From positions 36,422 to 100,421 of the forward strand of contig NZ_NOXW01000016.1 in assembly GCF_002251855.1 (NCBI RefSeq): a stretch of 64,000 nucleotides of DNA, in the 5' to 3' direction. Below, in pieces: positions 10,026-19,105 of this stretch. This DNA comes from Rhodoferax sp. TH121 (GTDB taxonomy: Bacteria; Pseudomonadota; Gammaproteobacteria; Burkholderiales; Burkholderiaceae_C). A program made the translations under genes and the position numbers. The notes beneath the pieces were generated by a model that did not search any database, was not told the origin of the DNA, and was given only the letters and a program-made list of their open reading frames with translations. The first letter of the stretch is position 1. Every line of letters starts with the position of its first letter.

Positions 10026-10795
10026 CCGGCATCCACCACAAAGTCTTGCGCAGTCACCATGCGACTGTCATCGGCGGAGAGGAACAAAGCCATATTGGCT
10101 ACGTCGCTGCCGACGATGCGTCCGGGCAGGCATTGGTTCTCGTCCATCGCTTTTTCGCCGGCTTCGTCCACCCACATGGTTAGCTGCTTCTCGGTCATGA
10201 TCCAGCCGGGTGACAAGGTGTTCACCCGGATGTTGAGCTTGCCGAGGTCACGGGCCAGGCTGCGGGACAGCCCCACGGTGGCCGACTTGCAGGTGGCGTA
10301 CACGGGGTAACCCGCGCCTTTGATCATCCAGCTGATGGAGCCGAGGTTGACGATGGCCCCGCCGCCCAGTCGCTTCATGCCCTCGACTACCGATTGCGCC
10401 GCAAAGAAAGCCGGACGCAGATTGATGGCAACGCGCCAGTCGAAGTCTTCCTGCGTCACGTCGGCTAGGTTGTGGCGCTGGTCGTTTGCCACGTTGTTCA
10501 CCAGTACGCCGATGTCGCCAAAGCGTTCGGCCGTGGTGGCGATCGCGCTCTTGAGGGCGGCTACGTCTGCGGCATCACTTTGCAGAAACAGAGGTGTGGG
10601 GCCCAGCGCAGAAGCAGCTTCGATGACCTTGGCGGCGGCTTCAGCGTTGCGGCCGGTAAAGCCCACCTTGGCGCCCTGGCGGGCATAGGCGATCACGATG
10701 TCAGCACCGATGCCGGAGCTGCCGCCCGTGACAAACACCGTACGCCCAGCCAGGCTGGGGTAGGTCGCGTAGTCGGAAAGGGAAGGGGTTTGCAT
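10016..10795 (-). CDS. SDR family sugar 1-dehydrogenase (putative)
   Basis: A classical short-chain dehydrogenase, 259 aa. The nucleotide-binding glycine motif is TGGSSGIG, followed by LVNNVAND, the catalytic serine region NLGSISWM and the YATCK active site (Tyr-x3-Lys). The opening YPSLAGRTVFVTGG resembles bacterial D-xylose, L-arabinose and D-galactose 1-dehydrogenases, which oxidise an aldose to its lactone. The overlap with the lactonase gene and the nearby keto-deoxy-sugar kinase and aldolase support a sugar substrate. Family membership is secure; the substrate is inferred. Confidence 0.82.
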   Translation of the reverse strand: MQTPSLSDYATYPSLAGRTVFVTGGSSGIGADIVIAYARQGAKVGFTGRNAEAAAKVIEAASALGPTPLFLQSDAADVAALKSAIATTAERFGDIGVLVNNVANDQRHNLADVTQEDFDWRVAINLRPAFFAAQSVVEGMKRLGGGAIVNLGSISWMIKGAGYPVYATCKSATVGLSRSLARDLGKLNIRVNTLSPGWIMTEKQLTMWVDEAGEKAMDENQCLPGRIVGSDVANMALFLSADDSRMVTAQDFVVDAGWT

Positions 10796-10842
10796 TGAGG
10801 TAAAGAAGGAGTTGCCGCGAAATTGTAGCTGTAAAGGCTAAA

Positions 10843-10854
10843 TCATCATACAAA
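10843..10854. promoter_or_regulatory. Candidate GntR-family operator upstream of the dehydrogenase gene
   Basis: The 85-base gap between the regulator stop and the dehydrogenase start is AT-rich compared with its surroundings and contains TCATCATACAAA. A TCATCATA core recurs between the regulator gene and dgoK. Read on the minus strand the site is TTTGTATGATGA, similar in style to FadR-subfamily operators. An eight-base match is weak on its own, since about one is expected per strand of this window by chance. Confidence 0.35.
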
Positions 10855-10880
10855 TAAATCCTGTTTACATTTACTGCAGC

Positions 10881-11609
10881 TCACAGGGGGATGACGGCCC
10901 GTTTCATCAGCGAGCGGGTATCGGAAAGCAGGCCGGCCATGCGGTGCAGTGCGCTTTGTGCGTCGCGTGCCTGAATCGCCTCAAACACCTTCTGGTGGTC
11001 CGGTAGGGCCTGTTTGAAGTTGTCCGAGGTGCGGGCGGTCACCGCCAGAAGGGATTCCAGCGCACTGCCGATGATGGCAGCCAGTGGCATCAGCAGCGGG
11101 TTGTTGGTGGCCTTGAGTACGGCGGTGTGAAACGCCAGGTCAGCTTGCACCCATTCGCCAATTAGGGTGGCGTCCTGCATGGCTTGCAGGGCCGCGGCGA
11201 TGTCAGCCAGTTGCTCGGCGCGGTGGCTGTTGGCAGCCAGTGCGGCGGCCGATGGCTCGATGATTTCGCGCAGCTCGGTCAGGTGTTGAAGGAATTCTGC
11301 ATCCGCGCCGGTGGCACAGCGCCAGGCCAGAATGTCGGGGTCCAGCAGGTTCCATTGTTCGGTGGCACGTACCCGGGTGCCAATGCGCGGGCGCGGTTCC
11401 AACAGACCTTTGGCAGCCAGCACTTTGATGGCTTCGCGTAGAGCGGTGCGGCTAACGGCCAGTTCGGCGCAGAGCTGATCTTCGTTGGGTAGCAGGGCGC
11501 CTGCGGGATAGGCACCACCCACGACCCGGCGACCCAACTCGTGTACCACTTGCCCATGCAGGTTGCGCCCGGCATAGGTGGCGTGGCTGGCGGAGGCGGG
11601 GTGCGTCAT
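10881..11609 (-). CDS. FadR/GntR-family transcriptional regulator of the sugar-acid locus
   Basis: A 242-aa regulator with an N-terminal winged helix (LPNEDQLCAELAVSRTALRE, then AAKGLLEPRPRIGTRV) and a C-terminal all-helical FCD ligand domain with metal-site histidines (FHTAVLKATNN). This arrangement is that of the DgoR/UxuR-like FadR subgroup, which respond to sugar acids. It lies between the SDR-lactonase pair (same strand) and dgoK-dgoA (opposite strand), so it probably represses both arms and is relieved by a sugar acid or keto-deoxy acid. Confidence 0.85.
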   Translation of the reverse strand: MTHPASASHATYAGRNLHGQVVHELGRRVVGGAYPAGALLPNEDQLCAELAVSRTALREAIKVLAAKGLLEPRPRIGTRVRATEQWNLLDPDILAWRCATGADAEFLQHLTELREIIEPSAAALAANSHRAEQLADIAAALQAMQDATLIGEWVQADLAFHTAVLKATNNPLLMPLAAIIGSALESLLAVTARTSDNFKQALPDHQKVFEAIQARDAQSALHRMAGLLSDTRSLMKRAVIPL

Positions 11610-11640
11610 GGGCGTAAAGGGAGCTTTAAATTGGGATTAT

Positions 11641-11656
11641 TCATCATATGTTTAAA
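11641..11656. promoter_or_regulatory. Candidate operator in the regulator-dgoK intergenic region
   Basis: The 80-base divergent region contains TCATCATATGTTTAAA in an AT-rich patch. Its first eight bases match the box upstream of the dehydrogenase gene. This position would let one regulator control its own gene and dgoK. The call rests on placement and the shared core only. Confidence 0.35.
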
Positions 11657-11689
11657 TTCGCCTGACAAATTACTTTGAATTCCAAAAAC

Positions 11690-12610
11690 ATGGCTGCCAA
11701 TTCTGCTGTTTCTATTGTCGGTGTGGACTGGGGAACCACCCACCGTCGTGCTTACGCTTTAGACGTTCAGGGCCAATGCCTGAGCGATATGTCGGATGCT
11801 GATGGTGCATTGGCTTGTAAGGGGCGTTTCCCGTCGGCGCTCGACGCTGCCTTGCGTGCACTCGATACCCGCCCAGCGGGCGTGGTGTTGGCCGGTATGG
11901 TTGGCAGTGCACTGGGCTGGCACGAGGTGCCGTATGTGGGCAGCCAAGTGCCAGTGCATGCCTTGGCTGCGCATGCGTTTCGCGTACCGGATACTGGCGA
12001 CTCCATCCCCACCATCATCCTGCCGGGCTACTGCGTTCGCAACACGGCGGGGCTGCCCGATGTCATGCGCGGCGAAGAGACGCAGCTGCTCGGCGCTTGG
12101 GCATTGGGCCATCGCAGCGGCTGGTTTGTCCTGCCGGGCACGCACAGCAAGTGGGTGCAGCTCGAAGATGGGCGTGTACTGCAACTGCGCACCTATATGA
12201 CGGGAGAGCTGTTTGACCTGTTGCGCCGTCATGGGACGGTGGCTGCCGCGGCGGGGACGGCCGAGCCAATATGGGACGATGCCGCATTTGCAGCGGGTGT
12301 CCGGGCCGCTGGCGAACATGCCTTAAGCCATCAGATTTTCAGTGCGCGTGCCCGCGTCGTCTGCAAGGACATGCCGGCCACCAGCACCACAGCCTATTTG
12401 AGTGGCCTGCTGATTGGCACAGAACTCAAGGATGTGCTGCACGACAGCGCAGGCCCCCTAGGGACCTTCAAGCTGTTGGGCTCGCCGCAGCTGGTAGCCC
12501 ATTACCAGAGCGCCGCCCAGCTGTTGGGCTTGTCCTTTGACATTCTCGATGCACAGGCCGCTTTCGTGGCCGCCATGCACCACATTGACCTGAACTGGAA
12601 ACTGACATGA
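11690..12610 (+). CDS. dgoK: 2-dehydro-3-deoxygalactonokinase
   Basis: A 306-aa cytoplasmic sugar-acid kinase of the DgoK family. The N-terminal phosphate loop is VGVDWGTTHRRAYALD, and PGTHSKWVQLEDG and TYMTGELFDLL are family motifs. It would phosphorylate 2-keto-3-deoxygalactonate to the 6-phosphate, the substrate of the aldolase encoded next. The ATG is chosen; an in-frame TTG 15 bases upstream is possible. The start of dgoA overlaps its stop by four bases. The galactonate dehydratase of the same pathway is not in this window. Confidence 0.88.
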   Translation: MAANSAVSIVGVDWGTTHRRAYALDVQGQCLSDMSDADGALACKGRFPSALDAALRALDTRPAGVVLAGMVGSALGWHEVPYVGSQVPVHALAAHAFRVPDTGDSIPTIILPGYCVRNTAGLPDVMRGEETQLLGAWALGHRSGWFVLPGTHSKWVQLEDGRVLQLRTYMTGELFDLLRRHGTVAAAAGTAEPIWDDAAFAAGVRAAGEHALSHQIFSARARVVCKDMPATSTTAYLSGLLIGTELKDVLHDSAGPLGTFKLLGSPQLVAHYQSAAQLLGLSFDILDAQAAFVAAMHHIDLNWKLT

Positions 12611-13239
12611 CAACTTCTACCGAAGTGCTGGCGCGGACGCGCCGCATGCCCTTGGTCGCCATCCTGCGCGGCCTCTTGCCTGCTGAAGCCGAGGCCGTGG
12701 GGGCCGCGTTGGTGGAAAGCGGCTTTCGCACGCTGGAAGTGCCACTGAACCGGCCTGGCGCGCTGGAGTGTATTGCCACGCTGGCGCGTACATTGCCGGC
12801 TGACGCCATCGTAGGTGGTGGCACCATGCTGACCGTGGCCGATGTGGAGGCTGTGCACGCCGCTGGCGGTCGCCTGATGGTGTCGCCCAACTGCGATGTG
12901 ACGGTGATCCGCCGCGCCGTGGCTCTGGGCATGTTGTGTGCGCCTGGTGTGGCCACGCCCACCGAGGCCTTTACTGCGTTGCAGGCGGGCGCCCACGCGC
13001 TCAAATTGTTCCCCGCCGAGATGGTGGGCCACGGTGGCATCAAGGCCCTGAAGTCCGTATTGCCCGCGGGTACTGACCTTTGGCCCGTGGGGGGTATTAC
13101 CCCGGAGAGCATGGCACCATGGAAAAAAGCCGGTGCCACCGGTTTTGGAATCGGCGGCCAGCTGTTTGCCCCAGGCACCTCTGCGGCAGACGTGTTGGCA
13201 CGTGGCCGCGCCTACGTGCAGGCCTGGCAGCAGGCTTGA
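12607..13239 (+). CDS. dgoA: 2-dehydro-3-deoxy-6-phosphogalactonate aldolase
   Basis: A class I KDPGal/KDPG aldolase, 210 aa, splitting the phosphorylated keto-deoxy acid into pyruvate and glyceraldehyde 3-phosphate. MPLVAILRG opens the barrel, E44 lies in TLEVPLNRP, and the Schiff-base lysine is K133 in ALKLFPAE. SPNCDVTVIRRAVALGM and WPVGGITPESM match DgoA rather than the glucose-specific Eda type. It is translationally coupled to dgoK (ATGA) and ends four bases from the convergent rsmI stop. Confidence 0.9.
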   Translation: MTTSTEVLARTRRMPLVAILRGLLPAEAEAVGAALVESGFRTLEVPLNRPGALECIATLARTLPADAIVGGGTMLTVADVEAVHAAGGRLMVSPNCDVTVIRRAVALGMLCAPGVATPTEAFTALQAGAHALKLFPAEMVGHGGIKALKSVLPAGTDLWPVGGITPESMAPWKKAGATGFGIGGQLFAPGTSAADVLARGRAYVQAWQQA

Positions 13240-13243
13240 CGCC

Positions 13244-14155
13244 TTAGCCCTGTTTCAGGGCCAAAGCCCGTTCATACAGAGCATTGCGCGCTTCGCCAGT
13301 GATGTCTGCGGCCAACTTGACTGCAGTCTTCAGTGGCAGCTCCGCCAGCAGCAGTTTAAGCACGCGGTCGTCAGGTGCTTGTGCGGCACTGGCTGTGGCC
13401 GGATGGATCACCAGTGCAAATTCACCGCGCAAGCGGTTGGCGTCGGCCGCCAGCCAAGCGCCCAATTCAGCCGCGGCGACGGTGGCGATCTCTTCGAATT
13501 GCTTGGTCAGCTCCCGCCCCACGGTCACCATGCGTGTTTCCAATCGGGCGATGGCTGATGCCAGCGCTTCGATGCGGTGGGGGGCTTCCAGCAACACGAC
13601 GGCACGGCGCTCTTCGGCAAGTTGCTGCACCTCATGGGCACGTTCGGTGGCCTTGGACGACAGAAAGCCGCGAAACACAAAGCCGCTGTGGCCGTCGGTG
13701 CCTTCGGCCAGTCCAGCCGCGCACAGCACCGTTGTGACGCTGCTGGCCCCGGGCAGCGGAATGCTGCGCAGGCCGGCGACCCGCACCTGTGCCACCAGCC
13801 GCGCACCCGGGTCGCTGATGCCGGGTGTTCCGGCATCGCTAACGTAGGCCACCCGCTGACCTTGGAGCAGGCGCGCAACCACGCCTTCAGCTGCTTCGGC
13901 CTCGTTGTGCTGGTGTACAGCCAACAATTGACCCGCAGATTTGTCGACGCCGTAGGCTCGCAGCATCTGCTGGGTGTGGCGGGTGTCTTCACAGGCAATG
14001 CTGTCGGCCAGGGTCAGTACGTGCAGCGCGCGCAGGCTGATGTCGGCCAGGTTGCCAATGGGTGTGGCCACCAGGTACAACGCGCCCTGCGGATAATGCT
14101 GCGCACCGGCGGCTTCTTTGGCAGCAGACAGGGCAGAGATAAACGACGCACTCAT
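13244..14155 (-). CDS. rsmI: 16S rRNA (cytidine(1402)-2'-O)-methyltransferase
   Basis: A tetrapyrrole-methylase-fold enzyme of 303 aa that 2'-O-methylates C1402 in the ribosomal decoding site. Diagnostic motifs are LVATPIGNLADISLRAL, CEDTRHTQQML, VSDAGTPGISDPGARLV and PLPGASSVTTVLCAAGL. The chosen ATG has a GGAAAG Shine-Dalgarno eight bases upstream; the frame stays open further but would cut through yraN. Its start codon directly abuts the yraN start codon on the other strand. Confidence 0.93.
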   Translation of the reverse strand: MSASFISALSAAKEAAGAQHYPQGALYLVATPIGNLADISLRALHVLTLADSIACEDTRHTQQMLRAYGVDKSAGQLLAVHQHNEAEAAEGVVARLLQGQRVAYVSDAGTPGISDPGARLVAQVRVAGLRSIPLPGASSVTTVLCAAGLAEGTDGHSGFVFRGFLSSKATERAHEVQQLAEERRAVVLLEAPHRIEALASAIARLETRMVTVGRELTKQFEEIATVAAAELGAWLAADANRLRGEFALVIHPATASAAQAPDDRVLKLLLAELPLKTAVKLAADITGEARNALYERALALKQG

Positions 14156-14545
14156 ATGGATTTCTTTCCAACACGACCAGCACGGAGCGCCACCACCAAA
14201 CAACTGGGGGACGCGGGGGAAGAGGCCGCTCTGCGCTATTTGCTGGGACAGGGGCTGAAGCTGGTCACCCGCAATTATCGAACCCCTGGGCGCGGTGGCG
14301 GAGAAATCGACCTCATCATGCGAATGCGGGATGGAACCTTGGTTTTTGTGGAGGTGCGCAAACGGGCGTCCAGCCGCCATGGCGGTGGCGCCGCCAGTGT
14401 TGGCACTGTTAAGCAACGCCGCATTGTGCTGGCGGCTCGGCACTACCTCCTACGTGTGGCGCACTTGCCTCCGTGCCGTTTCGACGTGGTGGTCTTGGAT
14501 GGCGAGCGGATCGAATGGCTGCAGGCTGCATTTGACGCAACCTGA
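14156..14545 (+). CDS. yraN: UPF0102 (YraN) family nuclease-like protein
   Basis: A 129-aa protein with an endonuclease-like fold: LGDAGEEAALRYL, then the PD-(D/E)xK-like core GGEIDLIMRMRDGTLVFVEV (Glu, Asp, Glu) and KQRRIVLAARHYL. The cellular function of YraN proteins is not settled. The order rsmI, yraN, diaA, dolP matches the enterobacterial cluster apart from the strand of rsmI and the absence of lpoA. The start ATG has no visible Shine-Dalgarno and sits against the rsmI start with no spacer base. Confidence 0.85.
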   Translation: MDFFPTRPARSATTKQLGDAGEEAALRYLLGQGLKLVTRNYRTPGRGGGEIDLIMRMRDGTLVFVEVRKRASSRHGGGAASVGTVKQRRIVLAARHYLLRVAHLPPCRFDVVVLDGERIEWLQAAFDAT

Positions 14546-15834
<1,289 letters not shown>

Positions 15835-15840
15835 GTCACA

Positions 15841-15864
15841 AAAAGGCCCCTCCGGGCCTTTTTT
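15841..15864 (+). terminator. Rho-independent terminator after dolP (probably bidirectional)
   Basis: AAGGCCC and GGGCCTT pair around a short TCC-type loop and are followed by a run of six T. An A run precedes the hairpin, so it can also work in the opposite direction. Its right flank overlaps the stop codon of the convergent dehydrogenase gene. Confidence 0.85.
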
Positions 15865-16789
15865 ATTTCAGTCGCTTGATCAGGCTTGACGTATCCCAGC
15901 GCTGGCCGCCCATCTGCTGAACATCGGCATAAAACTGGTCCACCAGCGCCGTCACCGGTAGCCGTGCGCCATTGCGCTTGGCCTCGTCCAGCACCAGGCC
16001 CAGGTCCTTGCGCATCCAGTCCACCGCAAAGCCGAAGTCAAACTTGTCGGCCACCATAGTCTTGCCACGGTTGTCCATCTGCCAGCTCTGCGCCGCGCCC
16101 TTGCCAATCACGTCCAAGACCTGGTTCATGTCCAGCCCGGCCCTCTGACCAAAGGCAATCGCCTCACTTAAACCTTGCACCAGTCCGGCAATACAAATCT
16201 GGTTCACCATCTTGGCCAGTTGGCCTGCGCCGCTCTCGCCCAGCAGCGTGAAGGCGCGTGAGAACGCCATCGCCACGGGCTTCACGGTTTCAAACGCGTT
16301 GGCATCTCCTCCGCACATCACGGTCAGGAGGCCGTTCTGCGCACCTGCTTGGCCGCCGGACACCGGGGCATCGATGAACTGCAGTCCTTTTGCCCGGGCC
16401 GCCACACTGAGCTCACGGGCAATGTCGGCCGACGCCGTGGTGTGGTCTACAAAGATCGCCCCGGGCTTCATGCCAGCAAAGGCTCCATCGGCACCCAGTG
16501 TCACGCTGCGCAGATCGTCGTCATTGCCCACGCAGCAAAAGATGATGTCGGCGCTCTGCGCTGCTTGACGCGGCGTGGTGGCATGGGCGTGCGCGCCCAA
16601 TTGGCTGCTAGCTCCTGAGAACTCGGCGCACCAAGCTATCGATTTGCTAGCGGTGCGGTTGTACACGGTGACCTGGTGTCCGGCGCGCGCAAGGTGTCCG
16701 GCCATAGGGTAGCCCATGACACCCAGGCCCAGAAATGCGACGGAGTACGCGGGGGAGGGGTCGTAGGTTTTGTCGTTGATATTGGGCAT
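15863..16789 (-). CDS. NAD(P)-dependent beta-hydroxyacid dehydrogenase (3-hydroxyisobutyrate dehydrogenase family)
   Basis: A 308-aa enzyme with the nucleotide-binding motif FLGLGVMGYPMAGHL, the substrate motif DAPVSGGQAGAQNG and the catalytic lysine in AKMVNQICIAG. This family includes 3-hydroxyisobutyrate, tartronate semialdehyde and glyoxylate/succinic semialdehyde reductases; the substrate is not clear. Residues about 47-63 are encoded by a copy of the dispersed repeat, placed between the second strand of the Rossmann fold (VTVYNR) and the following segment, and appear to lengthen that loop. It is downstream of pilU on the same strand. Confidence 0.83.
   Translation of the reverse strand: MPNINDKTYDPSPAYSVAFLGLGVMGYPMAGHLARAGHQVTVYNRTASKSIAWCAEFSGASSQLGAHAHATTPRQAAQSADIIFCCVGNDDDLRSVTLGADGAFAGMKPGAIFVDHTTASADIARELSVAARAKGLQFIDAPVSGGQAGAQNGLLTVMCGGDANAFETVKPVAMAFSRAFTLLGESGAGQLAKMVNQICIAGLVQGLSEAIAFGQRAGLDMNQVLDVIGKGAAQSWQMDNRGKTMVADKFDFGFAVDWMRKDLGLVLDEAKRNGARLPVTALVDQFYADVQQMGGQRWDTSSLIKRLK
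16603..16651 (-). repeat. Dispersed ~55-bp palindromic repeat, copy 1 (within dehydrogenase gene)
   Basis: Read on the minus strand it starts GCTAGCAAATCGATAGCTTG and ends near AGGAGCTAGCAGCC. It keeps the GCTA..AAAT..ATAGCT left part and a GCTA-containing right part of the consensus but is the most diverged of the copies. It is in frame and encodes ASKSIAWCAEFSGASS, aligning in the same frame with the yggS and ycnI copies. Confidence 0.6.
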
Positions 16790-16847
16790 GGTGCTAAATA
16801 GTTGGGGTCAAAGCATGTCGCTGCGCAAGTGGTCTGACCCCAAGGTC

Positions 16848-17984
16848 TCACATAATCGCGAAATTTTCGGTGCCGGCGGACAGGTCGTTGGACTTTCCAC
16901 GCTGGCTGTTGAGTTTGATCTGCAGGCGCAGGTCGTTGAGCGAGTCGGCGTTGCGCAGCGCGTCTTCGTAGGTGATGGCATTGCCTTCGTAGAGGTCGAA
17001 CAGGGCCTGGTCGAAGGTCTGCATGCCGGCCTGGCGGCTCTTTTTCATGATTTCCTTCACCTCGGAGACCTCGCCCTTGAAGATCAGGTCGGAGATCAGT
17101 GGTGAGTTGATCATGATTTCTACCGCTGCCACACGGCCCTTGCCGTCCTGCTTGGGGATCAGGCGCTGGGAGACCAGGGCCTTGAGGTTGAGCGAAAGGT
17201 CCATCAGCAGTTGGCTGCGGCGCTCTTCGGGGAAGAAGTTGATGATGCGGTCCAGCGCCTGGTTGGCGCTGTTGGCGTGCAGCGTGGCCAGGCACAAGTG
17301 CCCGGTTTCGGCAAAGGCCACGGCATGTTCCATGGTTTCGCGGTCGCGGATTTCGCCCATCAGAATCACGTCCGGCGCCTGGCGTAGCGTGTTCTTCAGT
17401 GCGGCCTCCCAGCTGTCGGTGTCCAGGCCCACTTCACGCTGGGTCACCACGCAGTTCTTGTGGGCGTGTACAAATTCCACAGGGTCTTCGATGGTGATGA
17501 TGTGGCCAAAGGACTTGTCATTGCGCCAGTCCACCATGGCCGCGAGTGTGGTCGATTTGCCAGAGCCGGTCGCCCCCACCATGATGCAAAGGCCGCGTTT
17601 GGCCATCACTACTTCTTTGAGCACTTGGGGCACGCCCAAGCCATCGATGGTGGGCAGCACCTGGGGAATCACCCGCAGCACCAGCCCCACCTTGCCTTGC
17701 TGAATAAATGCATTGGCGCGGAAACGTCCAATGCCGGCAGGCGCAATCGCGAAGTTGCTCTCCTTGGTGCGCTCGAACTCGGCCACCTGCTTGTCGTTCA
17801 TGATGGAACGCGCCAGCGCCATGGTGTGGGCGGCGTTTAGCGGCTGGGGCGAGACCTTGGTAACCTTGCCGTCCACCTTGATGGCGGGCGGGAAGTCGGC
17901 CGTGATGAACAAGTCGCTGCCATTGCGGCTGACCATGAGTTTGAGCAGGTCATTGATGAATTTGGTTGCCTGGTCGCGTTCCAT
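16848..17984 (-). CDS. pilU: Type IV pilus retraction ATPase-like protein PilU
   Basis: A 378-aa secretion-superfamily ATPase: Walker A GATGSGKSTTLAAM, an Asp-box region HIITIEDPVEFVH, Walker B LMGEIRDRET and the His-box HLCLATLHAN. The C-terminal tail is longer than in PilT, as is usual for PilU. PilU acts with PilT at the inner-membrane base of type IV pili to power retraction in twitching and DNA uptake. It starts 23 bases after pilT on the same strand. Confidence 0.93.
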   Translation of the reverse strand: MERDQATKFINDLLKLMVSRNGSDLFITADFPPAIKVDGKVTKVSPQPLNAAHTMALARSIMNDKQVAEFERTKESNFAIAPAGIGRFRANAFIQQGKVGLVLRVIPQVLPTIDGLGVPQVLKEVVMAKRGLCIMVGATGSGKSTTLAAMVDWRNDKSFGHIITIEDPVEFVHAHKNCVVTQREVGLDTDSWEAALKNTLRQAPDVILMGEIRDRETMEHAVAFAETGHLCLATLHANSANQALDRIINFFPEERRSQLLMDLSLNLKALVSQRLIPKQDGKGRVAAVEIMINSPLISDLIFKGEVSEVKEIMKKSRQAGMQTFDQALFDLYEGNAITYEDALRNADSLNDLRLQIKLNSQRGKSNDLSAGTENFAIM

Positions 17985-18007
17985 GAGAACACCTCCTTTC
18001 GATTGGG

Positions 18008-19051
18008 TCAGCCTGGGAAGTTCTCAGGAATCTTCGCCTTGCCGCGCGCTTCTGCGGCGCTGATGACATTGCGCTTCACCAGATCCGTGAGATTCTGGTC
18101 CAGCGTCTGCATGCCTACGCTGTTGCCGGTCTGGATGGCCGAATACATCTGCGCGACCTTGGCTTCTCGGATCAGGTTACGGATCGCGCTGGTGCCGAGC
18201 ATGATCTCGTGCGCAGCCACGCGGCCCTGGCCGTCCTTGGTCTTGCACAAGGTCTGCGAGATCACCGCCTGCAGCGACTCGGACAACATGGCGCGGACCA
18301 TTTCCTTTTCTTCGGATGGGAACACGTCAATGATCCGGTCAATCGTTTTGGCGGCGCTGGAGGTGTGCAGGGTGCCGAACACCAAGTGCCCGGTTTCGGC
18401 GGCAGTCATGGCCAGACGGATGGTTTCCAGGTCGCGCATTTCGCCCACCAGGATGGCGTCCGGGTCTTCGCGCAGAGCAGACTTCAAGGCGGCAGCAAAG
18501 CTCAAGGTGTGCGGGCCCACTTCGCGCTGGTTGACCAGGCACTTTTTGGACTCGTGCACGAATTCGATCGGGTCTTCCACCGTCAGGATGTGGCCGAACT
18601 CGGTCTCATTGAGGAAGTTGACCATGGCCGCCAACGTGGTGGACTTGCCCGAACCCGTAGGGCCGGTCACCAGCACCAAACCGCGCGGTTTGAGCGCCAG
18701 ATCGGCAAAGATCTTGGGCGCGTTGAGCTGTTCCAGCGACAGGATCTTGCTCGGAATCGTCCGGAACACGGCGCCTGCACCACGGTTGTGGTTGAAGGCG
18801 TTGACGCGGAAGCGTGCCAGGCCATCGATTTCGAACGAGAAGTCAATCTCCAGGAACTCTTCGTACATCTTGCGCTGGGTGTCGTTCATGATGTCGTACA
18901 CCATGGCGTGCACCTGCTTGTGGTCCAGCGGCTCCACGTTGATGCGGCGCACGTCACCGTGCACGCGGATCATGGGAGGCAGACCGGCTGAGAGGTGCAA
19001 GTCGGAAGCCTTGTTTTTGACGCTGAACGCCAGCAGCTGGGTAATGTCCAC
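18008..19051 (-). CDS. pilT: Type IV pilus twitching motility ATPase PilT
   Basis: A hexameric retraction ATPase, 347 aa. Motifs are Walker A GPTGSGKSTTLAAM, TVEDPIEFVH, Walker B LVGEMRDLET and LVFGTLHTSSAAKTID, and the AIRNLIRE motif near the C-terminus needed for retraction in PilT. The start chosen is a GTG (GTG-GAC-ATT-ACC, giving MDITQLL) with AGAGGA upstream; the frame continues further but without similarity to PilT. The gene is divergent from yggS with a 54-base gap. Confidence 0.94.
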   Translation of the reverse strand: MDITQLLAFSVKNKASDLHLSAGLPPMIRVHGDVRRINVEPLDHKQVHAMVYDIMNDTQRKMYEEFLEIDFSFEIDGLARFRVNAFNHNRGAGAVFRTIPSKILSLEQLNAPKIFADLALKPRGLVLVTGPTGSGKSTTLAAMVNFLNETEFGHILTVEDPIEFVHESKKCLVNQREVGPHTLSFAAALKSALREDPDAILVGEMRDLETIRLAMTAAETGHLVFGTLHTSSAAKTIDRIIDVFPSEEKEMVRAMLSESLQAVISQTLCKTKDGQGRVAAHEIMLGTSAIRNLIREAKVAQMYSAIQTGNSVGMQTLDQNLTDLVKRNVISAAEARGKAKIPENFPG

Positions 19052-19105
19052 GGAATCCTCTTTCGCTGAGATGGGCTGGGAAGGGTTTGGTACGCTTGGC
19101 AGATT

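Noticed and set aside
10824..10840. ATTGTAGCTGTAAAGGCTAA as a degenerate repeat copy upstream of the dehydrogenase gene
   Set aside because: Shares only short words (GTAGCTG, GGCTA) and lacks the GCGCAG core.
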